Notes: generated by a model not told the origin, from the letters alone. A stretch of DNA of 36,566 bases from CAYZXT01 sp964482515 (GCA_964482515.1 CAYZXT010000025.1:1-36566), one strand, 5' to 3'. Numbered from the stretch's first letter, positions 15,127-23,081 are shown. Numbers and translations: made by a program.

Positions 15127-17775
15127 ATGATGCCAGGCAACGAAGTTCGCTCGCGCTTTCTCAAATATTTCGAAGGGGGAGACCGGAAGCACAAGGTCAT
15201 GCCCTCCGACTCGCTCATTCCGTCCAGCGACCCGACGCTGCTTTTCACTTCCGCCGGCATGGTCCAGTTCAAGCCCTACTTCCTCGGGCAGAAAAGCCTT
15301 CCCGGAAACCGCGCCGCCTCCAGCCAGAAATGCCTGCGCACCACGGACATCGAACGCGTCGGCTTCACGGCCCGCCACCTGACTTTCTTCGAAATGCTGG
15401 GAAACTTCTCCTTCGGCGATTATTTCAAGACCGACGCCATCGCCTGGGGCTGGGAATTCCTCACCAAGGAAATGGGCCTGGACGAGAAGAAGCTTTATTC
15501 CACGGTCTACAAGGAAGACAACGAAGCATTCGATTTGTGGAAAAAATTCCAGCCGGAATCCAAGATCGTCCGCATGGGCGAAGACACAAACTTCTGGAAC
15601 ATGGGTCCCACCGGCCCCTGCGGTCCCTGCTCGGAAATCCTGATCGACAAGGGCGAAGCCGCCTGCACCTGCGGCGCCGGAGCTAACTGCCGCCCGGAGA
15701 ACGATTGCGACCGCTTCCTCGAGATTTGGAACTTGGTCTTCACCCAGTTCGACCGCCAGCCGGACAATTCCCTGAAACCCCTGCCCAAGGCCAACATCGA
15801 CACCGGCATGGGCCTCGAACGCCTGACCTCCGTGGTCCAGGGCGTGAGCAGCAATTTTGAGACCGACCTTCTGACGCCCTACATGAAGATGACGGAAGAT
15901 TTCCTCGGCAAGAAGATGGCCGGCCTTAAAGGAAAAGACATCGCGCCCTTCCGCTTGATCGCGGACCACGCGCGCTCCGCCACCTTTATGATCTCCGACG
16001 GCATCGTGCCCGCCAACGACGGGCGCGGCTACGTCCTGCGCCGGCTCATCCGCCGCGCCGTGCGCCACGCCAAACTCCAGGGCCGCCAGGACCCGTTCCT
16101 GTATCAGATTTCCGGCGAAGTGGTGGAACAGATGAAGGGCGCCTACACGGACCTGCCGGGCAAGCGGGAAAACATCGCCTCCATCATCAAGCAGGAGGAG
16201 GAACGTTTCCTGGAGACATTGGAAAGCGGCACCGCGCGGTTGGAAGAGCTCGCCGAAGCCGCGAAAAAAGCCAAGCGCCAATCCTTGACCGGGGAAGAAG
16301 TTTTCCGGCTCTACGACACCTACGGGTTCCCGCCGGACATGACGCGGGAAATCCTGGAAGACAAAGGCATGTCCTTCGACCTGAAAGATTTCGAAGAGGC
16401 CCAGAAGAAGGCCCAGAGCCTCGCCCGGGAAGGATGGAAGGGCTCCGGCCAGGAAGACGTCAGCGTTTATAACGAAATCCTGAAGACATCGGGGCCCGTG
16501 TCCGCCTACTATTACCGTTCCTACGGCGCGACGAAGGTGGACAAAACCCTCGTGAAGGCGATCGTGCAAAACGGCAAAAGCGTCAATGAGGTTTCCCAAG
16601 GCGAGGCCGAAGTCGTGCTTTCCGAAACGCCTTTTTATCCCGAAGGCGGCGGTCCCGTCGGCGACAAGGGGCAGATCAAAAAGGAAGGCCAATCCGCCAT
16701 CGTTGTCTCGGATGCGCAAAAACCCGTCGAAGGCTTGATCGTCCATAAAGTGAAACTGATGGACGGACAAACCTTGAAAGTCGGCGATGTCGTGGAAGCG
16801 CTGGTGGACGCGGACAACCGCGACGCCATCAAACGGCATCACACCGCCACCCACCTCCTGCACGCCGCGCTCCGCCGCGTGCTGGGCGCCCACATCACCC
16901 AGGCCGGCTCCATCGTCACGCCGGACCGGCTACGCTTCGACTATACCCATCCCGGCGCGGTCACGGCCGAAGATATCCGGCTCATCGAGCTGGACGCCAA
17001 CAAAAACGTATTGGCCGACATCGGCCGGGAACGCGGCGAAATGACTTTGCAGCAGGCGCAGCAAAAGGGCGCCATGGCGTTCTTCGGCGACAAATACGGC
17101 GAGAAGGTCTATGTCGTGGGCTTCGGCAAAGCCACCACCGAAGTCTGCGGCGGCATCCATGTGGAGCGGACGGGGGAGATCGGGCTGATCAAGATCCTCT
17201 CGGATTCATCCATCGGCTCGGGCGTGCGCCGTCTGGAAGCCGTAGCCGGAATGAAGGTTTTGGATTACGTGCGCGACCGGGAAACCATCCTGGACAGCGC
17301 GTCAGAGATGATGAAATCCCCGGCGGCGGAGTTGGCGGTCCGGATCGATAAAACGCTGCAGCGCCAGAAACAGCTCGAGCGCGAAGTGGAAGAGCTGAAG
17401 CTCAAGCTCGCCCAGGGCGGCGGGTCCACTTCGGAAGATAAAGTGCAGGAATTGACCGGGGTTAAGTACGCCCTGAAGCTGGCCGCGGGGTTGGACGACA
17501 AATCGCTGCGCACCCTGTCGGACAGGCTGAAAGAGAAAATGCCCTCCGGCGTCGTGATCGCGGCCTCGGAGAACGACGACAAAACGGCCTTCGTCGTCTC
17601 CTTGACCCCGGACCTCATCAAAGAGGGTTGGAGCGCGGGAAAGATCGCCCAGGCCATCGCCAAAAAGGTGGAGGGCCGCGGCGGCGGGCGGCCGGATTTC
17701 GCCCAGGGCGGGGGGAAGCGCACCATGCCCTTGGAAAAGGTTTTCGAGAACCTGTCGGAATTTTTGCGCAAATAG
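15127..17775 (+). CDS. alaS: Alanyl-tRNA synthetase
   Basis: AlaRS charges tRNA-Ala and hydrolyses mischarged Ser/Gly-tRNA-Ala. The 882-residue protein has the class II catalytic core at the N-terminus (FTSAGMVQFKPYF, TRHLTFFEMLGNFSFGDYF-type region, ANIDTGMGLERL). The editing domain has the zinc ligands HHTATHLLH (about 571-579) and CGGIH (about 674-678), plus IGSGVRRLEA. A coiled coil precedes the C-Ala/DHHA1 domain, which contains GGGRPDFAQGGG. A Cys-rich stretch near residues 179-193 (CTC...C...C before DRFLEIWNLVF) could bind metal; comparable clusters occur in other bacterial AlaRS. tRNA-Arg and dtd follow. Confidence 0.98.
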   Translation: MMPGNEVRSRFLKYFEGGDRKHKVMPSDSLIPSSDPTLLFTSAGMVQFKPYFLGQKSLPGNRAASSQKCLRTTDIERVGFTARHLTFFEMLGNFSFGDYFKTDAIAWGWEFLTKEMGLDEKKLYSTVYKEDNEAFDLWKKFQPESKIVRMGEDTNFWNMGPTGPCGPCSEILIDKGEAACTCGAGANCRPENDCDRFLEIWNLVFTQFDRQPDNSLKPLPKANIDTGMGLERLTSVVQGVSSNFETDLLTPYMKMTEDFLGKKMAGLKGKDIAPFRLIADHARSATFMISDGIVPANDGRGYVLRRLIRRAVRHAKLQGRQDPFLYQISGEVVEQMKGAYTDLPGKRENIASIIKQEEERFLETLESGTARLEELAEAAKKAKRQSLTGEEVFRLYDTYGFPPDMTREILEDKGMSFDLKDFEEAQKKAQSLAREGWKGSGQEDVSVYNEILKTSGPVSAYYYRSYGATKVDKTLVKAIVQNGKSVNEVSQGEAEVVLSETPFYPEGGGPVGDKGQIKKEGQSAIVVSDAQKPVEGLIVHKVKLMDGQTLKVGDVVEALVDADNRDAIKRHHTATHLLHAALRRVLGAHITQAGSIVTPDRLRFDYTHPGAVTAEDIRLIELDANKNVLADIGRERGEMTLQQAQQKGAMAFFGDKYGEKVYVVGFGKATTEVCGGIHVERTGEIGLIKILSDSSIGSGVRRLEAVAGMKVLDYVRDRETILDSASEMMKSPAAELAVRIDKTLQRQKQLEREVEELKLKLAQGGGSTSEDKVQELTGVKYALKLAAGLDDKSLRTLSDRLKEKMPSGVVIAASENDDKTAFVVSLTPDLIKEGWSAGKIAQAIAKKVEGRGGGRPDFAQGGGKRTMPLEKVFENLSEFLRK

Positions 17776-17781
17776 TAAAAT
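17752..17781 (+). promoter_or_regulatory. Candidate promoter of tRNA-Arg
   Basis: CTGTCG (17752-17757), an 18-nt spacer and TAAAAT (17776-17781) could start transcription near 17788, just before the helix arm that flanks the tRNA. The -35 is weak and lies inside the end of alaS, so read-through from alaS is the alternative. Confidence 0.35.
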
Positions 17782-17788
17782 CAACCCG

Positions 17789-17891
17789 TTCTGCGATGAC
17801 TCCGTGCCCGTAGCTCAACTGGATAGAGCGTTGCCCTCCGAAGGCAAAGGTTGTGGGTTCAAGTCCCCCCGGGCACGCAGCCGTCGCAGAA
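17789..17891 (+). repeat. Inverted repeat enclosing the tRNA-Arg gene
   Basis: TTCTGCGA (17789-17796) is perfectly complementary to TCGCAGAA (17884-17891). A G-U and a G-C pair extend the helix inward to about 10 bp. In the precursor RNA this would bring the 5' leader and 3' trailer together outside the acceptor stem. It could be a processing signal or chance. Confidence 0.5.
17804..17877 (+). tRNA. tRNA-Arg (CCG)
   Basis: The acceptor stem pairs GTGCCCG (17804-17810) with CGGGCAC (17870-17876), with discriminator G at 17877. The D-arm is GCTCAACTGGATAGAGC. The anticodon stem TTGCC/GGCAA encloses the loop CTCCGAA (17836-17842), giving anticodon CCG, which reads CGG arginine codons. The T-loop is TTCAAGT. 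The T-stem GTGGG/CCCCC contains one U-C mismatch at its second pair, which is unusual. CCA is not encoded: the next bases are CAG. The overall sequence closely resembles typical bacterial tRNA-Arg(CCG). Confidence 0.95.
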
Positions 17892-17958
17892 TACCATCGC
17901 CCGCCGAGACGCCCGATATAAAAATGGACGACCATAAACATTCCATGCGGAAGGTGTC

Positions 17959-18408
17959 ATGCGCGCGCTGATCCAGCGCGTGAGCGCCGCTACCGTTTCC
18001 TGGGAGAACGGCGAGAAGCGATCCATCGGGCGCGGCCTGGTGGTGTTGCTCGGCGTCAAGGTCGCGGACCAGGAGCAGGACGCGAAGTTCCTGGCGGACA
18101 AGATCATCGACATGCGGCTGTTCCCGTCCGAGGACGGATCGAAAGAGTTTGAGAAATCGGTGAAGGAAATAAACGGGGATATCCTGGTCGTTTCGCAATT
18201 CACGCTTTACGCGGACGCCGCCAAGGGCCGCCGGCCGGACTTTTCCGCCGCAGCGCCCTCGGACCAGGCCAGGAGGCATTACACGGTCTTCGTGGAACTG
18301 CTTCGGCTCCAGCATCCCAAAATCACCACAGGAGAATTCGGCACAATGATGGACGTTCAGCTCGTCAACCAGGGCCCGGTCACGATCCCGTTGGATTCCA
18401 GGCCATGA
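17959..18408 (+). CDS. dtd: D-aminoacyl-tRNA deacylase
   Basis: DTD removes D-amino acids, and also glycine from Gly-tRNA-Ala, acting in the cytoplasm as a chirality and editing checkpoint. The 149-residue length is standard. The two defining active-site motifs are present: SQFTLYAD (about residues 77-84) and NQGPVTIPLDS near the C-terminus, which carries the cross-subunit Gly-Pro; NDGPVT is the commoner form. It starts about 80 nt after tRNA-Arg. GGAAGG lies just upstream of the ATG, and TATAAAAAT (17917-17925) is a possible -10. The stop overlaps the next gene by 4 nt (ATGA). Closeness to alaS is functionally sensible because AlaRS can misactivate glycine. Confidence 0.95.
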   Translation: MRALIQRVSAATVSWENGEKRSIGRGLVVLLGVKVADQEQDAKFLADKIIDMRLFPSEDGSKEFEKSVKEINGDILVVSQFTLYADAAKGRRPDFSAAAPSDQARRHYTVFVELLRLQHPKITTGEFGTMMDVQLVNQGPVTIPLDSRP

Positions 18409-20519
18409 GCCGCTCGAAAAAGAACCGGAACGGGCCGAAGGGCGAGCAACAGCTGCCCTTCGGTGGAGACGAACAAGCGCAGAACGTTCCGCCGGCCGCC
18501 GCTCCGGTCGAAAAAAATCCTCAGTCGACACCACCTCCGCCCGCCGCGCCCTCAATGTCGGACCGCCTGGTCGCGCGCGCTAAGAACATTTCCCGCAAGG
18601 AAAAGATCGGCGCGGCCGCCTTCGCCTTGCTCACCCTGGCCCTGGGCGCCTTCCTCATCTATAAGCAACCCAAGATATTTTCCTTCGCCGAAGCCGAGCG
18701 GGAAGAAACATTCGCGCTTGTTCCGACCGCGCCCGAGTTCTATCACGACCAGTTCGTGGAATACCGCTTCATCGTGGCCGATCCGAAAATCCGGAAGGCC
18801 CTTTTGAAGCTGAACCCGGAGATGGTCGTGACGACCAAGGAAGGGCAGATCGTTCCGACCGTGGGGAAAGTCGCCAAGGTCGCGCTGAAACCCCAGGAGG
18901 CCAAAGACGATTTCCTCGCGCGTTGGCCCGTGCCCTGGAACGCGCCGGACGGCGAGTACCAGGTCCGCGTCGACACGACATCTTTCCTTCCGGAATGGCC
19001 GAAGCTGAAATACAAACCTTTCAAGATCGTTTCCCGCGAGTTCGATCCCATCCCCAAAGGGTGGGGCGTCCTCACGCTGGAAGACCTCAACAGCCTCAAC
19101 AACCTCACCGCGCCGGACGGCACCAAGAAGGACGCCACCGCGCTGGCGGACTGGGCGGATTTCATCGGCGCCAACGCCATCGTCATCCAGGGCGCGGAGT
19201 CGGGCGGCTACAGCGCCAAGCAGCCGGACGATAAGCCCTGGTTCACCCAATCGGACAAAGCCATCCGAACACTGGGGGCGGAATGCAAGAAGCGCGGGCT
19301 CAAGCTCGGCGTCTACCTCCTGAGCTTCATGTGCGGAGGAAAGCCTGAGTTTTCACCAAACTATACTTACGGCTGGGACTATCGCGGCGGAGAATTGGTT
19401 TACGGTTTGGACATGAAGACCCGCCGGGGAATTTCCATCACGGACCCGAAGCGCGTGGGCGATATCGTCAAGATGCTGAAACACTGGCATGACATGCCGG
19501 AGGTGGACATCGTCGGACTGGATTATATCCGCCCGGTCTTCGGCGGCTATGAACTGGTTGACGACTTCGTCCGTGAAATGCCCGTGGAGGCGCCCGCCGA
19601 CTTTTCAAAGAGGACGTTCAAGGAACGCATGATGTGGCTGGCGAAAAGCCGCATCCTCGCGCCCACGCTCTACATGAACGAGCTGAAGAACTTCAGCTTC
19701 ATCGACCGATGGTTTTGGTACCGCGCCCACCGCTCCGCCCAAATCGTGCGCGCCATCAAATCCGGCTTGAACCCGACCAAACCGCTGTGGGCGTTCACGT
19801 TGTCGTGGGAAAAGGGCTGGCAGCATGGCCAGGACCCCGTGATGTTCCGGGACGCCGGCATCGACATCGATTCCATCATGCTCTACGAGGCGGACAGCCA
19901 CCAGTTCCGGACGCTGGTCAACCAGTGGAACGAATACGTGAAGGCGAGCCAGGTGAACCTGACCATGGGCGATGTGATCGACTGGCCGCTCCACCAGAAG
20001 ACCTTGAACCCCGCGGGCCCGGAGGACTACATCAACCGGAACATGATGGCCGTCACGGGTTTCCATTCCGACGGGCCGTCGCGCGGGCTGTTCGTTCACG
20101 ATTACCGCCGCGCCATGCGCGGGCGCCGCGGGCCCTATTCATCCCTGGAGTGGATGCTGGCCGCCGGCGCCTCCATCACTGGCCTGCGCGACGCGAACAA
20201 TGTGCTTTCGCATAAGCTGGTGTTGACCGTGCCGGAAACCGTCCGTCAGGGCGAAGCCGGGGCCGTGACCATCGCCTTCGCTGACGCGAAGGACGCGGCC
20301 AAGGTGAAGGCCAAGCTATATTCGCCGCCGGACGTGGAACTATCCACGAACGAGGTCGAGCTGTCGGCGGACAAGCCCTCCGTTTCCGTCACCGCCCGCT
20401 TTCAGCCCGGAGCCAACACGGCGGCCCGCGGCAGCCGTTCCTTCGTGGCCGTGCGGACCGAGCCGAAGGATTCCCATGACCGCTGCCAGATCTACATGAA
20501 ATATTTCAACGGAAGATAG
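18405..20519 (+). CDS. Membrane-anchored TIM-barrel protein, putative glycoside hydrolase (DUF4015/GHL-like)
   Basis: The 704-residue protein starts with a basic, Pro/Ala-rich cytoplasmic tail (1-66) followed by a single transmembrane segment at about 68-87, so it is probably a signal-anchored protein facing the periplasm. Residues about 95-215 look like a beta-sandwich. Residues about 215-590 resemble the glycoside-hydrolase-like barrels of DUF4015/GHL families. Features seen are RGLKLGVYLLSF on an early strand, VDIVGLDYIRPVFGG (about 367-381), FTLSWEKGWQHG and IDSIMLYEAD (about 486-495). A C-terminal beta domain (about 600-700) ends the protein. Acidic residues in the DYIR and YEAD strands could be catalytic, but this is not shown and no substrate can be named. 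It overlaps dtd by 4 nt (ATGA) and is followed one base later by a small secreted protein gene, suggesting a shared transcript. Confidence 0.65.
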   Translation: MSRSKKNRNGPKGEQQLPFGGDEQAQNVPPAAAPVEKNPQSTPPPPAAPSMSDRLVARAKNISRKEKIGAAAFALLTLALGAFLIYKQPKIFSFAEAEREETFALVPTAPEFYHDQFVEYRFIVADPKIRKALLKLNPEMVVTTKEGQIVPTVGKVAKVALKPQEAKDDFLARWPVPWNAPDGEYQVRVDTTSFLPEWPKLKYKPFKIVSREFDPIPKGWGVLTLEDLNSLNNLTAPDGTKKDATALADWADFIGANAIVIQGAESGGYSAKQPDDKPWFTQSDKAIRTLGAECKKRGLKLGVYLLSFMCGGKPEFSPNYTYGWDYRGGELVYGLDMKTRRGISITDPKRVGDIVKMLKHWHDMPEVDIVGLDYIRPVFGGYELVDDFVREMPVEAPADFSKRTFKERMMWLAKSRILAPTLYMNELKNFSFIDRWFWYRAHRSAQIVRAIKSGLNPTKPLWAFTLSWEKGWQHGQDPVMFRDAGIDIDSIMLYEADSHQFRTLVNQWNEYVKASQVNLTMGDVIDWPLHQKTLNPAGPEDYINRNMMAVTGFHSDGPSRGLFVHDYRRAMRGRRGPYSSLEWMLAAGASITGLRDANNVLSHKLVLTVPETVRQGEAGAVTIAFADAKDAAKVKAKLYSPPDVELSTNEVELSADKPSVSVTARFQPGANTAARGSRSFVAVRTEPKDSHDRCQIYMKYFNGR

Positions 20520-20520
20520 C

Positions 20521-20955
20521 GTGATCGTTAACGACGGCAGGTTTTTCGCGATGGTCTTGTCCGCGGTCGTGACGCTGGCGGCCTCCTGCGCCGGGGCGGA
20601 AGAACCTTTCATGGAACCCGCCTCATACCCATTCGACGTCCAGCCGTCCACCGCAACCCTCTATCTGGACAGGCCCAGCCTTTTCGTGGAACAGCTCTCC
20701 CGCCGCATGGAGTGGCCGGTGGATAAACTTTATAAGTTGGAGTCGAGTGGCTATGCCCGGACGGAGATGATCCTGCTCGTCATGATGAAGAAGAAGACCG
20801 GCGAGAACTGGGACGAACTGGTCAAAGAGAGAGAAAAGGGGGCCGCGCTCCGCGCCATGGCCGAGAAACGGGGGATGCCCTATTACTATTTTTTCCGACT
20901 CGCCCAGATGACCAAAGACGAGATCGACGCCGCTGTCCAGGCGCTTCCAGCGTAA
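20521..20955 (+). CDS. Small secreted hypothetical protein
   Basis: I do not recognise a family. With GTG 20521 as start the product is 144 residues; ATG 20551 (134 residues) is an alternative that keeps the whole signal peptide. The N-terminus has a hydrophobic segment MVLSAVVTLAASC and a likely signal peptidase I site after CAGA. The lipobox (AASC) is atypical, so a lipoprotein is less likely. The mature part is charged and helical, with two motif-like stretches. MEWPVDKLYKLESSGYARTE is followed by a Lys-rich helix with KTGENWDELVKER, and then LRAMAEKRGMPYYY. This looks like a small helical adaptor rather than an enzyme. It begins one base after the glycoside-hydrolase-like gene, so the two may work together in the periplasm. 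Confidence 0.7.
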   Translation: MIVNDGRFFAMVLSAVVTLAASCAGAEEPFMEPASYPFDVQPSTATLYLDRPSLFVEQLSRRMEWPVDKLYKLESSGYARTEMILLVMMKKKTGENWDELVKEREKGAALRAMAEKRGMPYYYFFRLAQMTKDEIDAAVQALPA

Positions 20956-20977
20956 GTCAAAGAAACGACCGCAACGA

Positions 20978-20999
20978 CAAAAACCCGATAAGATCGGAC
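20978..20999 (-). terminator. Probable intrinsic terminator of asnB
   Basis: Read on the minus strand, CCGAT-CTT-ATCGG forms a perfect 5-bp stem, extendable by two wobble pairs, followed by GTTTTTG. It lies about 65 nt beyond the asnB stop in the convergent gap of 107 nt. The stem is short, so termination may be partial. Confidence 0.45.
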
Positions 21000-21062
21000 A
21001 GCATCACCAGCTTCGCCCTCATCCCCGTGGACGAAATCCTTGCCGCAATGTCGTAGTTTTTC

Positions 21063-22958
21063 CTACCCGCACCACTTTTCATACCACTGCATAAAACTCA
21101 AAATCGTCCAGAGCCGGCGGAAATTGTCCTTCCTGCGGGCCACGTGTTCCTGAAGCAGGCGGCGCGGTTCCTCGGGGTTGAGGATCCTCGTGCGGGCCAC
21201 GCGTTCGGGTGACAGCCGTTCCTCGGCCCAGTCGCGGACGTCCTCGATCAGCCACTTGCCCAGCGGCGGCGTGAACCCTTTCTTCTTCCCGTGCAGCACG
21301 GCGTCCGGCAAGCGGCCCTTCATCAATCGCCGGATGATGTATTTTGTGTTGAAGCCCGCGATCTTGTAGGCCGCGGGGATTTCCGCCGCGAACTCCACCA
21401 TGCCGCGGTCCAGGAACGGGACGCGGACCTCCAGCGAATGGGCCATGCTCAAACGGTCCACCTTCACCAGATATTCGTCCAATAAATGCGTGCGCTGGTC
21501 CACGAAGAGCATCCGCTCCAGGTCCGCGCGCGCCGAGGCTTCGTCAAAGGCGCGGACGAAACTTTCCTCCGGCGCCGACGGTTGGACCTTCCGCCAGAAA
21601 TCCTCGGTATAGAGCTGCGGTTTTTCCTCGGGCAGCATCATCTCGTGCCAGCCGAAATGGGCCCGGGGCTGGGGACGGGACGCGGCGCGGAGGAACGTCT
21701 TCAGGCGGTAATCGAAGCTGATTCCCTGGTGGGACACCGGCAGCATCTGCGCTGCCTGGCGGAGCATCTTCTGGACCAGGGAGGGGAAATGCCGGTAATA
21801 GGCCGCCACGCGGTCGGCGATATAGGTAGGATAACCGCCGAAAAGTTCGTCGCCGCCGTCGCCGGACAGGGTCACGGTGACTTTTTCCCGGGCGAACTGG
21901 CAGAGATAATAGGTCGGGATGATGGACGGGTCCGCGAAGGGTTCGTCATAGATGGACGCCAGCTTTTCCGTTAGTGCGCGAAGGTCGGGATGCACGGCGC
22001 GCTCGTTGTGGTTCAGCTCGTACATCTTGGCCACGGCCGCGGCCTCATTACGCTCGGAGAAAGCCGCGTCGTCGAAATAGATCGTGAAGCTGTCGAGGTG
22101 CCGGCCCGCGTCCTTGACGTAGGCCGCGAGCGTCGTGGAATCCAATCCGCCGGAAAGGAAGATGCCGAGGGGAACGTCGCTGACCAGGTGGGTGGAGATG
22201 GCGTTCTTCAGCAGCGCGTCGAGCTTTTCCAGATAATAGCCGATGGGACGGTTGACGGGCGGCGCCGGGTTGAAATGCCAGAAGGATTTCTTTTCGATCT
22301 GACCGCGGCGGAGCTTGAGACAGTGGCCGGGCTCCAGCTTTTGGATTTCCTTAAACGCGGAGCGCGGCGTGGGCACGTAGCGGAGGGAGAAAAACTCGTC
22401 CAGCGACCGGGAGTTCCACTCGCGAGACGTTTCCGGGTCCGCGAGCAGGGCCTTGATCTCCGACGCGAAGGAAAAGGACTTCGGCGTGTGGCGGTAATAG
22501 AGCGGCTTGATGCCCATGCGGTCCCGGGCCAGGATCAGGGTCTCATCGCGCTCCACGTAGAGGGCGATGGCGAACATGCCGTTAAGATGTTCGAGGAAAT
22601 CTTCGCCAAACTCTTCATAGGCGTGGAGTATGGTTTCCGTGTCCGAGGTGGAGTGGAATTTGTGCCCGCGGGATTCGAGTTCGCGGCGCAGTTCGCCAAA
22701 CCCATAGATCTCGCCGTTGTAAACGAGGCGGAGGGGGCCGGATTTGGACGCGTGCGGGCAATGGCCGTTGTCCATGGGCTGCTGGCCAGAGGTGAGGTCG
22801 ATGATCTTGAGCCGCCGCATGGCCAAACCGACGGGGCCATCCGTCCATACGCCGCCTTCGTCGGGGCCGCGATGGCGGAGGCACTCGTTCATTTTTTCGA
22901 GGAGGCCGCGCTCGACCGCCGCGCCGTCCCGGTTAAGTTTTCCCACGATGCCGCACAT
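21063..22958 (-). CDS. asnB: Asparagine synthase (glutamine-hydrolysing)
   Basis: AsnB-family enzymes move ammonia from glutamine to an ATP-activated carboxylate, classically aspartate to asparagine. The start is fixed by the N-terminal nucleophile in MCGIVG (Cys2). The class II glutaminase domain (about 1-210) has RHRGPDEGG and the LVYNGEIY segment. The synthetase domain has the pyrophosphate loop SGGLDST and LSGDGGDELFGGYP. The 631-residue length fits the long AsnB group often found with surface-polysaccharide loci, where the acceptor may be a sugar acid rather than aspartate. It is the only minus-strand gene besides the heptosyltransferase and stands alone with its own promoter and terminator. 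No Shine-Dalgarno sequence precedes the ATG, and the mRNA is predicted to be leaderless. Confidence 0.94.
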   Translation of the reverse strand: MCGIVGKLNRDGAAVERGLLEKMNECLRHRGPDEGGVWTDGPVGLAMRRLKIIDLTSGQQPMDNGHCPHASKSGPLRLVYNGEIYGFGELRRELESRGHKFHSTSDTETILHAYEEFGEDFLEHLNGMFAIALYVERDETLILARDRMGIKPLYYRHTPKSFSFASEIKALLADPETSREWNSRSLDEFFSLRYVPTPRSAFKEIQKLEPGHCLKLRRGQIEKKSFWHFNPAPPVNRPIGYYLEKLDALLKNAISTHLVSDVPLGIFLSGGLDSTTLAAYVKDAGRHLDSFTIYFDDAAFSERNEAAAVAKMYELNHNERAVHPDLRALTEKLASIYDEPFADPSIIPTYYLCQFAREKVTVTLSGDGGDELFGGYPTYIADRVAAYYRHFPSLVQKMLRQAAQMLPVSHQGISFDYRLKTFLRAASRPQPRAHFGWHEMMLPEEKPQLYTEDFWRKVQPSAPEESFVRAFDEASARADLERMLFVDQRTHLLDEYLVKVDRLSMAHSLEVRVPFLDRGMVEFAAEIPAAYKIAGFNTKYIIRRLMKGRLPDAVLHGKKKGFTPPLGKWLIEDVRDWAEERLSPERVARTRILNPEEPRRLLQEHVARRKDNFRRLWTILSFMQWYEKWCG

Positions 22959-22965
22959 GAAAAAA

Positions 22966-22994
22966 CTTATACCATTTTCACTATGGCGAATCCA
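22966..22994 (-). promoter_or_regulatory. Predicted asnB promoter with extended -10, leaderless
   Basis: On the minus strand an extended -10 TGGTATAAG occupies plus 22966-22974, with a weak -35 TGGATT at 22989-22994 (17-nt spacer). The last -10 base is 8 nt from the ATG, so +1 would be at about 22959, one base before or at the start codon. Confidence 0.5.
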
Positions 22995-23072
22995 CGAAAC
23001 ACCATCGGGATCGAAAGGATTCTCATAAACCGAGACATGATGTGGGTATGATCGCGGGTGATGTCCCCTGTT

Positions 23073-23081
23073 TTGTATAAT
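23073..23081 (+). promoter_or_regulatory. Candidate -10 element for the 23118 operon
   Basis: TATAAT (23076-23081) is a perfect -10, preceded by TTG. No good -35 is found 16-18 nt upstream. It would start transcription near 23088, about 30 nt before the TTG start codon. It is the only promoter-like signal seen for the long array that follows. Confidence 0.4.

Noticed and set aside
14722..16893. Long open frame antisense to purH and alaS (723 codons, minus strand)
   Set aside because: It spans two well-defined sense genes and shows low-complexity composition and no recognisable domain.
22957..23051. Tiny open frames of 22-23 codons on the plus strand opposite the asnB start
   Set aside because: No ribosome-binding site, and they lie within the asnB promoter region. 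The predicted peptides have no features.
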